Assembly: GCA_030668045.1 (NCBI GenBank)
Contig: DAOUUR010000135.1
Span: 1-6,725, forward strand
Length of the DNA stretch: 6,725 nucleotides
Reading direction: 5' to 3'
Origin: a bacterium
Lineage (GTDB): Bacteria > Zixibacteria > MSB-5A5 > GN15 > FEB-12
Below the pieces are notes generated by a model. It saw nothing but the letters and a program-made list of their open reading frames with translations. It searched no databases and was not told the origin of the DNA. This document shows, piece after piece, positions 6,434 through 6,725 of the stretch (the stretch's first letter is position 1; the number at the start of each line of letters is the position of its first letter). Made by a program: the position numbers and the translations under genes.

Positions 6434-6457
6434 TGGCGGGCAGAGCCTGTTTTGCTT
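6434..6457 (+). repeat. Second copy of the hairpin plus T-run element
   Basis: This copy matches the element at 6351-6374 in 20 of 24 positions. The right arm and tail GCCTGTTTTGCTT are identical. The differences are all three loop bases (TAT against AGA) and one stem base, A to G, which keeps pairing as G-T. CGGGC (6437-6441) pairs with GCCTG (6445-6449) and is followed by TTTT. It may be a backup terminator or a member of a dispersed hairpin repeat family. Confidence 0.5.
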
Positions 6458-6505
6458 GATGCGTGACGTTGTCTAAAGCCGAATCAATGCGCCAATCGAA
6501 CTAAA

Positions 6506-6519
6506 ACCAGCATGCTGGT
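6506..6519. repeat. 14-bp perfect palindrome ACCAGCATGCTGGT
   Basis: The sequence equals its own reverse complement across all 14 bases. It has no loop, so it suits a dimeric DNA-binding protein better than an RNA hairpin. No gene start is nearby on either strand, so no target can be assigned. Confidence 0.6.
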
Positions 6520-6618
6520 ATCAATGCCGGAGGTCGGGGGTGGACGGAATCCGGTAAATGATTTGGTCGTTGTTGAGTACTACTACTGATGACTATCCGC
6601 CCTGTAATTGACTAAGCG

Positions 6619-6640
6619 CACACACAATGCATCGTGTGTG
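6619..6640. repeat. 22-bp near-perfect palindrome with CACACAC / GTGTGTG arms around ATGCAT
   Basis: The seven-base arms CACACAC (6619-6625) and GTGTGTG (6634-6640) are perfectly complementary, and the centre ATGCAT (6627-6632) is self-complementary. Only the pair 6626/6633 (A against C) breaks the symmetry. Length and symmetry resemble an operator. The gene it would control may lie beyond 6725. Confidence 0.6.
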
Positions 6641-6725
6641 GTCAGCAGACGGGGGAGAGGCGGAAGACAGAGTGCAGAAGGCCGGGCGTATTTCACGTTT
6701 CCCAACGCTCTGCAATTCGCCTTAC

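Larger units (their letters stand above)
6350..6725. other. Gene-free 376-bp tail with several small inverted repeats
   Basis: No coding region with a credible ribosome binding site and family resemblance is visible on either strand. The stretch contains the two hairpin copies above, a 14-bp perfect palindrome, a 22-bp near-perfect palindrome and a purine-rich segment (about 6647-6680). It probably serves as a 3' untranslated and intergenic spacer leading to a gene beyond the window. A small RNA cannot be excluded. Confidence 0.6.

Noticed and set aside
6523..6588. 21-codon frame MPEVGGGRNPVNDLVVVEYYY
   Set aside because: No ribosome binding site, no recognisable family and too short to support.
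6658..6724. Imperfect long-range inverted repeat (AGGCGGAAGACAGAG against the reverse complement of CTCTGCAATTCGCCT)
   Set aside because: Only 11 of 15 positions pair across a loop of more than 30 bases, which is within chance for this composition.

Overview
The window is ordinary-looking, moderately GC-rich bacterial chromosome. Several features suggest an uncultivated lineage of the FCB group, perhaps candidate phylum Zixibacteria or a relative: an exported protein ending in thrombospondin type-3-like repeats plus two dockerin-like NISDITYLVDYLFG units, an exported C69 dipeptidase, and an archease-RtcB pair. This placement rests on protein style only, with no marker gene, so it is tentative. 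No tRNA, rRNA, CRISPR array or transposase is visible.

Layout. Positions 1-656 (+) hold the C-terminal part of a secreted calcium-binding repeat protein whose start lies outside the window. A 35-bp convergent gap follows. Next, on the minus strand (2335 to 692), is a C69/U34-family dipeptidase with a clear signal peptide and catalytic cysteine, interrupted by one in-frame TAG at codon 40. A divergent intergenic region (2336-2473) carries a convincing sigma70-type promoter facing right and a weaker one facing left. To the right lies a tight four-gene plus-strand cluster: a class II-like histone-deacetylase-family enzyme (2474-3424), archease (3430-3852), the RNA ligase RtcB (3863-5341) and a zinc-dependent alcohol dehydrogenase (5363-6349). 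Gaps are 5, 10 and 21 bp, so these are probably one operon, closed by a small hairpin and T-run right after the last stop codon. The final 376 bp (6350-6725) hold no gene I can support but are rich in small inverted repeats, including two related copies of a hairpin followed by TTTT.

How the genes work together. RtcB joins RNA 2',3'-cyclic phosphate (or 3'-phosphate) ends to 5'-OH ends, and archease activates RtcB, so the middle pair is a functional RNA repair or splicing module. The roles of the deacetylase and dehydrogenase beside it are unknown; co-transcription is the only link visible. The most notable single observation is the TAG in the dipeptidase. It separates the signal peptide and nucleophile from an otherwise intact 506-residue frame, and three of the four neighbouring operon genes use TAG as a normal stop. 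A very recent nonsense mutation or a sequence error is therefore more likely than recoding. I do not see strong evidence for a new multi-gene system.
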